The position numbers were made by a program, and so were the translations under genes. Of a DNA stretch of 27,464 nt, positions 15,917-24,537 are shown one piece after another. The notes below the pieces were generated by a model that saw nothing but the letters and a program-made list of their open reading frames with translations, ran no database searches and was not told the origin of the DNA. Every line of letters begins with the position of its first letter. The stretch's first letter is position 1. The DNA is from Chara braunii (Eukaryota; Streptophyta; Charophyceae; Charales; Characeae): contig BFEA01000631.1 in NCBI GenBank assembly GCA_003427395.1, forward strand, positions 442,260-469,723, in the 5' to 3' direction.

Positions 15917-16930
15917 CTAGGGTTGGGAACTGCTCTCCAACTCCCCCTCTAGCGGATCTAAGAGGGTGGGGAGTTCATTTTCGTCCCGTGCAAGAATCCT
16001 AGATTTGATTAAGGTGGCCAGCGCCACTGCGTTCTGTGTCATCGTCGATTCATTGCCCAACGCTGTGATGGGCAGAGAAGCTATCCACCACCATGGTTTC
16101 CATTTCAGATTATTTGAAAGTTGTGCTTTGTGGTCAAGGCAAACAAGCAGCGGGCGTGCATCGAAGTGTGTTTGCTCCATGCTTTCTTCGTCTTGTGAAG
16201 TCATTGCATGAGTTGTTTCCCTTTCTTTTTGCAGCCCCCCGGCTAGGCCCATGAAGGTTGGGTCACTTCCCTTGCTGATCTTTTTCAGCAGATCCTCCTT
16301 TTTTTGTCCCAATTGCCATTTGGGCACTGTGAAATCTTCGTGGACTGCGATATTCCACTCCTCTGTGAGTGCGTCCTTTTGGATGGGAATAACAGCACGG
16401 GATGGTAAGAGGGTGNCAGCTTCCTTCCTGGCTCTTTCCCACAAAGCATCGTGGTCCTTGTGCTGCAGGTCTTGGATAGTCACCGTGCGGAGGGAAATCT
16501 CTCTGCTCAGGTCTGTGAGCCTTGCATTCTGGGCATATAAGGCTTGGACCTGGATACCGAGAATGGCGTCCGTGGACAACTCTTTGCCTGGCTCGTTTCT
16601 TTCCTTTTGTTTCGTTTGTTCCTCGAGGATCTGGGTTGGCTTGTAGTTCTGCATCTTTTTTTGCCTGGTTTGTTCCTTCCTCTTCTCTTCCTCTGCGTTT
16701 TTCTCCTCGCAGACCATTTCCTGGTCTTCTTTTGTCGCGCAGTATTTTTCTGCGAAAAAGGTTGCTAATTCTTCCTCCTTTTCCAACGGTGCAAATGGGT
16801 TATCCGTGAGAGGATGTGCATGGGCATGGTGCCCAGTTCTGCTTTTTGCTTGATTTTCTGTTCCTCTCTGTGGAGAATTAGCTGCAGTTCGTAGTTGTCC
16901 CTTCTTTCTTTTTCGTATATTTGAATGCAT
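15917..16930 (-). pseudogene. LINE B ORF1, C-terminal third
   Basis: A 337-codon frame. Homology to LINE A starts at about residue 50 (EKEEELATFFAEKYCATKEDQE; LINE A HKEEEMAEFLAHQYSLKT). A Lys/Glu/Gln-rich stretch follows, then EEWNIAVHEDFTVPKWQLG, and the C-terminal block RPLLVCLDHKAQLSNNLKWKPWWW. The first 40 or so residues are probably out of frame, because the frame switch from 16765-17307 lies near 16830. Predicted to be mostly helical and charged. I cannot assign a specific function beyond being part of the ORF1 RNA-binding protein. Confidence 0.7.
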
Positions 16931-17307
16931 TTCCTCAATTCACTTTCTTGCTGCCCTGACCAGGGATAGCCATCATCTGTGTCTTGTTCATGGTCCTCGT
17001 CCGCTGAGTCCCTTTCCGTTTGGTCCTCTGCGTGTTTCCTTTTTTCGCCAACAACGGGATTTTGCTGATTTTCCTTTCCCCTGTGAGTTGGAGTCCCATT
17101 CCCATCATCCATGGACTCGTCCGTTCCTTCGGTTTCCTTGTCCTTCCTGTGCGTGGTTTTGTTGTGTCCTCTCCTTCCTCTTCGTTCGTAGGTCCTTTGT
17201 TGTTGGGGACCCTCCTTCGGTCCCTCCTCTTCCTGGTACCTTTTGACTGCCTCAACCCACTTGCACCGCCTGTAAGTCTGCGTGGAGATCTCTCTCCCAA
17301 ATTTCAT
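16765..17307 (-). pseudogene. LINE B ORF1, central charged region
   Basis: A 180-codon frame. Residues 1-30 (REISTQTYRRCKWVEAVKRY) match the start of the LINE A ORF1 fragment in position and character. Next comes a strongly hydrophilic, likely disordered stretch (RRGRRGHNKTTHRKDKETEG; SADEDHEQDTDDGYPWSGQQ), then a helical segment CIQIYEKERRDNYELQLILHR that matches LINE A. The last 25 codons have no LINE A counterpart, which places the frameshift into 15917-16930 near 16830. The frame upstream (17329-17634) is the same but closed by a stop at 17329. Confidence 0.65.
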
Positions 17308-17435
17308 GTTTCAGTGATTCTACGTTTATCACTGGGTCCTTTGTGAAGACCTTGGGTTTTTTTTCCCCTGTCTTGAGGGTTTGCCATCTGCTGTCGAAGG
17401 GGGGATAGACATCCGGCCTGGGGGTTGGTTCGCCA

Positions 17436-18368
17436 TCAATGATCCATACCTAGCTTTGGTGTGTCCAGGTTGTCGTTGAATACCCACCCAGCGTACTGTG
17501 TCTCCGGGATATACCAATATCCTTTTTTGCCTGCGACTTCCTGCAGATTGGTTGTTTTGAGCGCTTTGGGTTTCGCACTCTCCAGGGTCTTCGGGCAGTT
17601 TGCGTCCGTGCCCATATGTCCCCTTTGTCTGCACTTGAAACAGAGGGGGTTGCTTTTGCTGGATACTGTTATTCTGGTCACTTTATTCTCCTGCGAAAAG
17701 AACCATTCATCAGGGATGAAAGGTAAGTTGTTGTCTCCTGTTTCCAAGACTACCGTCATCTGGTTGTGTTGTGGTGTGAGGAAGTCTGGCATTGAGACTA
17801 TCCAGTGGGCTTCCTTGTAGTGTCCGAATTCCATTCGCACTCTCTCCTTTATGCATCCGTGCATACCCTCTGGCACGCTGTCGAACTGAATCCAAAAGTG
17901 CTTTTTCAGTAAATCTTGTCTGTACCTGAATGGCGTTTGTTGGAAGTCCGTTGGCTGTTTCCATGGATGTACGGTGACAACAGATGAATTGCATGTGAAG
18001 CATTTGTTTTTCAGGAAGGATGTTAGTGCCTCTTCCATACATAGGACCATTATGACATTCCTTGACCTTGGATGGAAGGACACTTTTGGTTCCTGTCCTT
18101 GAATTGGTTCCAGACTCTTCAGTTTTTCCCAGATCCATTNCAATTTCGCTTGTCTGTCCAGTTCCTGACTTTTTTTGGAGAATGTGAACAGAACTACGTG
18201 CTTTTGATGAAGTTGTTCTTGCTTTGTTGTCAATTCTTTCGGGCATTCGTAGACCACTACCTCCTCTTTGTTGTTTCCACCGTGGTCTATGCTTCTGGTT
18301 GTTTTGACNAGAGGCATCCTGGTTTNTTCTGCAAGCCAGTTTTNTGTTTCTATTCCCATTCCCTCCAT
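17436..18368 (-). pseudogene. LINE B ORF1 N-terminal part: DUF4283-like region and CCHC knuckle
   Basis: A 310-codon frame. Residues about 60-200 (KHVVLFTFSKKSQ, VHPWKQPTDFQ, FWIQFDSVPEGMHG) have the pattern of the DUF4283 domain found in plant LINE ORF1 and gag-like proteins. A zinc knuckle follows: CFKCRQRGHMGTDANC, residues 243-258, spacing C-x2-C-x4-H-x6-C, longer by two than the usual x4. Such ORF1 proteins coat element RNA. The ATG at 18368 overlaps the stop of the proline-rich frame 18350-18952. The frame ends at 17436 (KLGMDH), and homologous sequence goes on in another frame, so ORF1 is broken. Five Ns fall in the first 50 codons or near them. LINE A lacks this part because of the gypsy insertion. 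Confidence 0.82.
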
Positions 18369-18952
18369 TGCNGAGTGGGTCTGGAGCCGAACTGAATTGG
18401 GTTCACTAAGTGGGGCAAATGAATCTTGGTTGCGGTGGGGTCAGGGGGGAAGAGGGTACGCAACGGTGGTACTGCTGGTGAAGACGAGTTGGGGTTGAGA
18501 CGGATGTGGGGAGAGGTCGGATCTGGCAGAGGTGGGGATTGGAATGGAGAGCACGGGGTCTGGGTGGAAGCTTGGGTAGAANTGGTAGATTTGGGATCGG
18601 GANTAGTACGGAGAGGGTTAGTATAGTCACGACTTATAAGGTCGTGGAGNGCGGAATGGCTGTTCTCATGCCAGGGTGACAGTGGGATGNGGTCTGGGAG
18701 TGTTGGAAGCTGTATTGGATTGGGAAGGGTGTGCAGCGTGAATCGGTACTGAAGTGTGGGACTTACGATTGGGACTAGGAAAGTGGTCGATCGGGACCGA
18801 CGTGGGANGTGGAGAACAGGTGGGGGGTGTAATCCTTCTCGTGTAGGGTGGGGGTGGGGTAAGTCTGGTTGAAAGAGGGATTGGGTTATTTTGAGCGGGG
18901 CCCGAAGTACGTCAGAAGTTGATGAGAGGACAAATGTTGTCTTCTCGTGCAA
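18350..18952 (-). CDS. Possible upstream ORF, proline/serine-rich, before LINE B ORF1
   Basis: A 200-codon frame, rich in Pro, Ser and Thr (QPDLPHPHPTREGLHPPPV; SPFQSPPLPDPTSPHIR), with no domain I recognise. Its stop at 18350-18352 lies 16 bases inside the ORF1 start (ATG 18366-18368), so the two overlap. It could be the real N-terminal part of ORF1 joined by a frameshift, a separate leader ORF, or a frame kept open by the C-rich composition of this strand. Five Ns interrupt it. No counterpart is available in LINE A, which is truncated. Confidence 0.3.
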   Translation of the reverse strand: MHEKTTFVLSSTSDVLRAPLKITQSLFQPDLPHPHPTREGLHPPPVLHXPRRSRSTTFLVPIVSPTLQYRFTLHTLPNPIQLPTLPDXIPLSPWHENSHSXLHDLISRDYTNPLRTXPDPKSTXSTQASTQTPCSPFQSPPLPDPTSPHIRLNPNSSSPAVPPLRTLFPPDPTATKIHLPHLVNPIQFGSRPTXQWREWE

Positions 18953-19370
18953 AGGACTGGATCGGAGTGGATAGTGATGCCGGAGAGGGCGATTTATTCT
19001 GTCTCGTGCACTTGTGGGAGTGGGATGGGAGCTTGGGAGGGTGTCGCTGATTGCTCCTCTGATGGATCAAGCGTATATTTATCATCGTGTCCGTTCTGTT
19101 TGAAACCCGGTGTTTAGTTGTTGAGCAAAGTGCAATCAGTGAGTACACGACAAAGGTTTGAAACAATGACTGATTTATTAATTAACGCGGGGAAGTCGGT
19201 TAAAAGTTGCAAAGTTGGCGAATTTATAGTATATTTGCCGAGGAGTGCGATGCCCGAAAGTTTGGCTCCAATAATGAGCTGAATAAGTAGTAAAGGAAAA
19301 CGTACTGGCAAAATTGGCTCGTGTGCTCGCGAAAGCACTTCGAAATAGTGTTATCGATTCCCGGTGTGAG

Positions 19371-19382
19371 TGCGCGCGCGCG
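19371..19382. repeat. (GC)n run
   Basis: GCGCGCGCGCGC, an alternating purine-pyrimidine run capable of Z-DNA, in the LINE B leader. Confidence 0.85.
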
Positions 19383-19389
19383 CTACTAA

Positions 19390-19571
19390 AAAGAATTTGA
19401 ATAACAAAAGTGAGTCGAAAAATGAATTGGAATGAATCGTAAAAAGAATATGTAATAATAAAATTAATGAACACAACTAAAAAGCATTTGAGTGGCAATA
19501 ATGAGACGAATAATGAATTGGAAAGAAAAGTAAAAAGAATATGTAATAATAGGAGTAATAATCACAAATAA
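19390..19571. repeat. Two-unit tandem repeat, period 91 bp
   Basis: AATGAATTGG begins at 19421 and 19512; GTAAAAAGAATATGTAATAATA follows in both. Units 19390-19480 and 19481-19571 differ at several positions. Confidence 0.9.
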
Positions 19572-20341
19572 ATATTGGAAGGAAGTCGCGTTAATCCGAC
19601 AAGTGTTAATGTTTGCTTGTCGCTGCCCTTTCGTTTGTCTCTTTGCCTTCGTTCCCCTTCTTGACCTGTCACGTGAGTCCTTGTCTCTTACGATCTCAAA
19701 GCACTCGATTGAACTGTTTGGTGAAAAACTTACCCGTATTTCCTGAATGAGGTCGTGTGTTCTCCCTTCCGTCCGTATAGGGATAATGATTGTGGGCTTG
19801 GATGATGCGCTCCCTTCTCCCCTGCGGGTATCGGTTTTTTGTTTGTCTTGGCCCTTCCGCCCTCCCTGCCCCTCCTTGCTTTTTGTCCTCTCCTCCCTTC
19901 CTGCTTCTGTCCCCCTCTCCTTTTACCACCTTGAGCCTCTTGTGCCCTTGCCTCTCTTGTCCTTCTTAGTTCTCTTTGCGAAAGATTTCGGGGTCAGACC
20001 ACCGCCTGTTCGAACTTGTGTCGCTGCTCGTCCTTCCTTGCCCTTGTCCTTTCCTTTACCCCACTATTCGCGTGACAGGGCTTGCCTTTGCCGGGTAGCG
20101 ACCACTCTCTTTGTTTCTTCCTGAAAATAGGGTCATCTCCTTCTCTCCCCTCCGCCCTATCTTCTGTCCCTGAACGCGAGCTCTTCTCCTCCCCTTTTGT
20201 CTCTGTTGTCTTTTCCTATTCTTAGGTTTCCCCACTCCTCTTTTGCTCTCCTCTACAGTTGCGCCGACCGTCTCCACTTTCCAATACCCTCGCCCTCCTT
20301 CTTGCGCGCTTTTTGTCCGCTTGCTCACTTGGGTGGGAGTT

Positions 20342-20361
20342 GCCACGCCCGCGGGCGTGGC
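20342..20361. promoter_or_regulatory. 20-bp perfect GC palindrome
   Basis: GCCACGCCCGCGGGCGTGGC reads the same on both strands. It contains two inverted CCACGCCC boxes, which resemble GC-box sites, inside the LINE B 5' leader. Confidence 0.7.
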
Positions 20362-20450
20362 GGGGTGTTGAGTTGGCTTGCTCTCCTTTAGAGTCTTTCC
20401 TTGTTACTAGTGAGCTCGATCCGTGATGATGGGCTGCGCGCATCACGAAT

Positions 20451-20459
20451 TTTCCCGCG
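20451..20459 (+). promoter_or_regulatory. E2F-like site
   Basis: TTTCCCGCG matches the E2F consensus TTTSSCGC and lies about 200 bp inside the LINE B 5' end, in a near-palindromic context TTTTCCCGCGTGAAAA. A chance match is possible. Confidence 0.3.
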
Positions 20460-20656
20460 TGAAAAGTTCACCGCGGCACCTGAGCGTGCAATGGCGCGTG
20501 GAGGATTCACCGCGGTGCGGGTGCCCGCGAAAGCGCTTCGAGATAGCGCTTACCGAAGCGGCGCTAGCGCTTGCCGTCGTTGCCCCATTATCTTCTCCTT
20601 CTTCTTCTATATTTCCTTCTCCTGATTCTTCTCCGGCCCCTCATAGCCATTGCTCC

Positions 20657-20672
20657 ATCTTCTACTTACTTC
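20657..20672. repeat. Target-site duplication of LINE B, right copy
   Basis: ATCTTCTACTTACTTC, identical to 10109-10124, adjoining the LINE B 5' end. Confidence 0.8.
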
Positions 20673-21169
20673 ATGACCTCGTAATGATGCTGAATCTCCC
20701 GATTAAATTTCGTGAAATTATATCTTGCTTAAACTTTATTCATTTTTAGTGGTGCAAATTTAAATTTGCTTTAATTAAATATTTAACTTTTGCCAAATTA
20801 ATTGTTGCAAATTTTAAATATTCTTTAATTAAATATTTAATATTTTGCCAAAATTAAAATTTATTCAATTAACTCGTATTTTTCGATTAAATTCTATTTA
20901 ATTAAATAATTAAATATTTAATTTCGCAGAATCTGAAATTTTCGTGGGGAGGGAATTTTTTTTTTGATTAGTGTCAAGTTCGAGGTCAAGAAAGAAAGGG
21001 ACTGTCTGTGCATTGTTTGCCTCCCTTCCCTTCTTCCCACCCCTACCTTCTCTCTCCTCCTCTCGGTACTGCGGACTTCAGTCTCCGGCCACGTCAGCAT
21101 TGTGCCACAAAAACCAAGCCCCAATAGGGACCTAAGACACCTCGGATCCCGCGCAGACGACGCACGACC
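20673..21169 (+). other. Gypsy leader, right part; no gene
   Basis: The leader resumes after LINE B. It is very AT-rich from 20700 to 20940, with a tandem repeat of about 53 bp (20752-20862) and a partial third unit near 20905-20930. It then turns CT-rich (21020-21065) before the gag ATG at 21170. No coding signal before the ATG. Confidence 0.65.
20752..20862. repeat. AT-rich tandem repeat, period about 53 bp
   Basis: GCAAAT..TTAAAT followed by TTTAATTAAATATTTAA and TTTTGCCAAA occurs at 20754 and again at 20807. Confidence 0.85.
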
Positions 21170-22144
21170 ATGTCCGCCACCGCTGACGCAAATTCACAAG
21201 TCAGCTCCGCGAGGCCGGCCACTCCCCCTATGCCAGTTCAGCAGGCAGATGAAATGCTACTGGCGTTTCTTGAACGTCTCCAGTTATACTCGGAGACTAC
21301 TGCAGCTGAACTTCGCAAATGGGAACAGGAGGAAGCCGCCCGCCAGCAGGCAATCCAACGCCAAATGGCAGAGGCCGAGGCAGCATGTCAGCAGGCCGCA
21401 GCAGAAGCTGCAGCAGCCGCACGGTTGCAACAGCAGCAGGTCGAGGAGAGTCAGAATCAAGCTCGTTACCAGGCTACAATGGAGCTCGCCAACGAAGAAG
21501 CCACGTACCGGCGGATACTTCGACAACAGCACTTTCGAGCGAACGAAGAACAAGAGGAGCCGACCGAGGAAGAGAGAAGCAAGGAGGAAATAGCAGTACT
21601 AATGGAACACATGTTGTACACGTGCAATTCGCAGGAATGCGAGCTGCTGGCCATGCGACAGACCTTCATCCGCCACGAAGCAACGTTTCGGACGCAGGAA
21701 CAGAAGATCACCGCCTTGCAGAACGCGAACAGTCAGCTGCAGACCACTGTCAGCACAGGGTTGGCACGAGTGTCTGCAGTTGAGTCGACAAGCAGTGCAG
21801 TGGCAGACTGCAGCCCAGCTTTGGCCGCGCAGGCCAAGCAACTCGAGGAGCGGATCAACCACGTAGTCACATCCCTTGGCGACATCAGCACGTTTGCTGG
21901 GACGTCTACGGTCAGCAATCAGCTGCAGACGCTCAGCGACCGCGTTCAACAAGGAATGGTCGCCGTCGTCAAGGAATGGAAGATGCCGAACTTCAAGATT
22001 GAGAAGTTCGACAACTACCGCAAGACTGATCCGTTGCAATGGTGGATGGCATTCAACACGGAGACATATGTACATCACACCCCACCACTTGGCGGCTTGA
22101 CGCACTCTACCTCCAGCTCATCGGAGGGGCACAAGCTTTCATGA
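21170..22144 (+). pseudogene. Gypsy gag, N-terminal coiled coil and start of gag core
   Basis: A 324-codon frame with a plausible ATG. Residues 1-25 are Pro/Ser-rich. Residues about 30-200 are Ala/Gln/Glu-rich and should form a long coiled coil (EQEEAARQQAIQRQMAEAEA; HEATFRTQEQKITALQNANS), and 215-270 is a second helical part. The conserved gag core begins KMPNFKIEKFDNYRKTDPLQ (271-290) WWMAF. Gag forms the virus-like particle that packages element RNA. After residue 300 the homologous reading moves to frame 1 (LDALYLQLIGGAQAFMTH, about 22090-22147) and back, so two compensating frameshifts break it, and the frame stops at 22144. Confidence 0.82.
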
Positions 22145-22867
22145 CACATGGCCGTCACGTTGGAATGCACCATCGCCACCCTCCACACCAAGATCGCGTG
22201 GGAGGAATTCAAGAAGAAGTGGAAGACCCGGTTCATGGTCAACAACGACGAACGTCACGCCTTGAACGAGATCTTCCGCATGTTTCAAGGCCAGCAACCA
22301 TCACGAGAATGGCTGACGGAGTGGCAATGACTCGTCGCCACCCCGGAGTTGAACCAGCCATTCGACGCAATCCGGGCCGAATTTTTCACCCGCTCTTGCG
22401 ATGCCTTGACAGCTGCCCTTGGCAACGAATTCCAGTATGAGACCTTTGATGAGATGATCTCAAAGGCAAGGGAACTCATAAAAGGTAACCGGCGCGCGGG
22501 CAATGAGGCCCGACAACAGCCCGGTTACGTGGAGAAAGTAAAAGGTCAGTGAACGCCGTAAGTAGCAGCGATCCAGCAAGGATCTAGCGAGGATCACGCA
22601 GCCGCTTCAACATCAAATGACGGAGATGTGGCGGCAGCTATACCACCGCAACGCTCAAGACCCCGAGGGGGAAAACCTAAGGCGAAACCAGCGTCGGTGG
22701 ATGGAGCACGACAGTCACCATGGACGAAGTTCGGTATTACCGAAGACATGTTCAAGTTGAGGCAGAAATGGGGATGTTGTTTATGGTGCAACAACACCAA
22801 ACACATCACTAGCGCATGCCTCAACAAGGACAAGGAAAACGTCAAGCGTCCAATCTCGGGAAACTGA
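22145..22867 (+). pseudogene. Gypsy gag, C-terminal core and zinc knuckle
   Basis: It continues gag in the same frame as 21170-22144. It reads TIATLHTKIAWEEFKKKWKT..FRMFQGQQPSREWLTEWQ, the retrotransposon gag domain, then a TGA at 22328, FDAIRAEFFTRSCDALTAAL, a TGA at 22550 and a TAA soon after. The last part carries CLWCNNTKHITSAC (about 22784-22825), a C-x2-C-x4-H-x4-C nucleocapsid knuckle with correct spacing but without the usual Gly before His. The pol frame overlaps it from 22816 at most to 22867, in the -1 frame. I saw no standard slippery heptamer in the overlap. Confidence 0.8.
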
Positions 22868-23817
22868 GCACCACGGGAAGTGAAGCGACATCACTCTCCA
22901 ATCCGCCGGACTCGGCTGCCTTTTTAGCAGTCTCTCTCACGTCCGAGGATGATGCGGTAGTCGCAAGTTCTCGGATTGACTTCCAGAACTATGCTGTCGA
23001 GTTGGTCCTGCCGTTGAACCAGCCTCTCCACGTGCAAGATTCAAGCGCATGCGCGGTGTTACCGCCGTCGGACAACGAACCGGTTGCTTCGCCAACCCTT
23101 CTATCGGAGGATCCGTCAACTTGGGCGAGTCTTGAGGAACTCGACCCGTTGACGGTTGAGGACTTCCAATGGTTGCCTCTTCCCTCCACCGGTTCTTTGG
23201 CAACACCACACTGCAACGCCTTGATGGCACATTTGTGCGAATACTTGCACGCTGCAGTACCACCTCCGTCGACGGACGGCGGAGTAGCGGTTGTTGATCT
23301 TCGTAGCTATCTTGCGAAGATCGACCGCGAGCACGCAACGGAACGGTACATCGACATCGACGCGCCGCTCCTCTACATTCGCATTCAGATCGGAAAGGCG
23401 ACCTGCAGTGCCTTGATCGATTGTGGAGCGTCTCGCAACTACATGAGCCAAGACATCATGGCACGCGTCGGGCTAGGCCCGCACGTTCGAAGGAAAAGTC
23501 AGCCTACGCACGTCACGTTGGCCGATGGTCACATGCAAAAATCAATCGACCGTTGCGTTGACTCCGTGCCCGTGTACGTTGCCCCGCTTGCATGCGAGAC
23601 CATGTCGTTCGACATATTGGACACTAAGTTGGACATGATCTTAGGCATGCCATGGCTGCAAAGCGAAGACCATCCGGTGAATTTTTATCGACGCACCGTT
23701 CACGTTCGTGATCGGCATGGCGAACTAGTCCCGTGTACGGTGCCGCTTCGCCATCCTTCGATTGGTTGTCACGTTTGTCTCCGCAGCGAGCATTTGCCAA
23801 TCCATCCGGCGGAATGA
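22816..23817 (+). pseudogene. Gypsy pol: aspartic protease region
   Basis: A 333-codon frame. Residues 1-180 are a linker of low similarity. The retropepsin follows: LYIRIQIGKATCSALIDCGA (187-206) with catalytic Asp202 in D-C-G-A, where D-S/T-G-A is more common, then SRNYMS, and the ILGMPWL motif (275-281). The protease cuts the Gag-Pol polyprotein. The first ATG (22816) lies in the gag overlap and may not be used, since gypsy pol is usually made by frameshift or as a fusion. The frame leaves the homologous reading near 23740-23810, and RT continues in frame 2. Confidence 0.82.
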
Positions 23818-24178
23818 CATTGAGGAGATGGGCATGTGTTTTCTTCACGCCCTCCCACCCGATGATCTGCCCAAGACGGACACATCGGACCCACGCATCG
23901 TTGAGCTTTTGGACAGCTATGAGGATGTCTTCCAAGCTCTCGCCGGAGTCGTACCGGATCGGCCCATACTCCACAAAATCACTCTCAAGGACAGCGCCGT
24001 ACCTCCGCGCGGATGTATTTACCGCATGAGCGAAGAGGAGCTTCAAGTTCGCGCACAACTAGACGACCTCTTGGCCAAGGGTTGGATTCACCCTAGCTGT
24101 TCGCCATACGGTGCTCCTGTTCTCTTCATCCGGAAGAAGAACAAGGACCTTCGTTGTGTATCGACTATCGGAAACTAA
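23762..24178 (+). pseudogene. Gypsy pol: protease-RT linker and RT fingers
   Basis: A 138-codon frame. LLDSYEDVFQALAGVVPDRP is the usual segment before RT, followed by KITLKDSAVPPRGCIYRMSE and DDLLAKGWIHPSCSPYGAPV LFIRKKNKDLR, the first RT finger motifs (P-S-x-SPYGAPVLF-KKK). The frame ends just after DLRC: a frameshift at about 24155-24165 moves the reading to frame 1. Upstream, the protease frame overlaps it by 56 bases, so a second shift lies near 23740-23810. Confidence 0.85.
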
Positions 24179-24537
24179 ACGCACAAACGATCAAGAACGT
24201 CGACCCTATCCCTCATATCGATGATCTTCTCGAGCGACTAGGCGGCGCCAAGTACTTCTCGAAGCTTGACCTCAAATCCAGATATCACCTGATCGAGATC
24301 CAGCCAAGAGATCGGTACAAAACCGCATTCAAGACGTGGTATGGGCATTTTAAGTGGATCGTCATGCCTTTCGGTCTCACCAATGCCCCGACTACTTTCC
24401 AAGCAGCTATGACAATAGAATTCCGCGGCCTGCTCAACTGCACCGTACTCATTTACCTTGACGACATCTTGGTTTATAGTCGGTCGCTGGACGAGCACCT
24501 TCGCGCCGTTTTGGAGCGACTCCGTATCGCCAAGTAA
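24154..24537 (+). pseudogene. Gypsy pol: RT palm with YLDD
   Basis: A 127-codon frame carrying the RT core: CIDYRKLNAQTIKN, PIPHIDDLLERLGGAKYFSK, LDLKSRYHLI (Asp39), FKWIVMPFGLTNAPTTFQ and the catalytic box YLDD (101-104). The palm motif is LDLKSRYHLI, where LDLxSGYHQI is usual, so a Gly to Arg change sits beside the first catalytic Asp. The TAA at 24535-24537 is a single in-frame stop, and the same frame continues at once into 24538-25893. It copies element RNA into cDNA in the particle. Confidence 0.9.

Larger units (their letters stand above)
10125..20656 (-). mobile_element. LINE B: near full-length non-LTR retrotransposon
   Basis: On the minus strand: a long 5' leader (20656 to about 18953), a proline-rich ORF, ORF1 (18368-15917), ORF2 with endonuclease and RT (15873-11451), a 1.3-kb 3' UTR and a poly(A) tail. 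The tail reads as 23 T on the plus strand, 10137-10159, followed by four GAA units on the minus strand. The element is flanked by a perfect 16-bp duplication, a length usual for target-primed insertion. The minus-strand 5' end begins GGAGCAATGG. Frameshifts in ORF1 and ORF2 make it non-autonomous as sequenced. EEP endonuclease plus RT plus zf-RVT, with no RNase H seen, fits an L1-like plant LINE. Confidence 0.85.
18953..20656 (-). promoter_or_regulatory. LINE B 5' leader / presumed internal promoter region
   Basis: About 1.7 kb between the target-site duplication and the first LINE frame. It has an AT-rich part with a 91-bp tandem repeat (19390-19571), a purine-rich (minus strand) part (19620-20340), a 20-bp GC palindrome (20342-20361) and a CpG-rich 5' end with an E2F-like site (20451-20459). 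LINEs carry their promoter here by necessity, but no specific promoter element is proven. Basic open frames on the minus strand (19696-19929, 20056-20346) follow from purine-rich composition. Confidence 0.5.

Noticed and set aside
19696-20346. Basic, Arg/Lys-rich minus-strand frames
   Set aside because: The minus strand is purine-rich here, which favours Lys, Arg, Glu and Gly codons and few stops. No motif or homology was seen.
21319-21783. Second plus-strand frame overlapping gag
   Set aside because: A shadow of the gag coding sequence; the gag frame has the conserved core, this one does not.
22780-22867. Programmed -1 frameshift between gag and pol
   Set aside because: The frames overlap in the right relation, but no X-XXY-YYZ slippery heptamer is visible, and other frameshifts in this copy are clearly damage.
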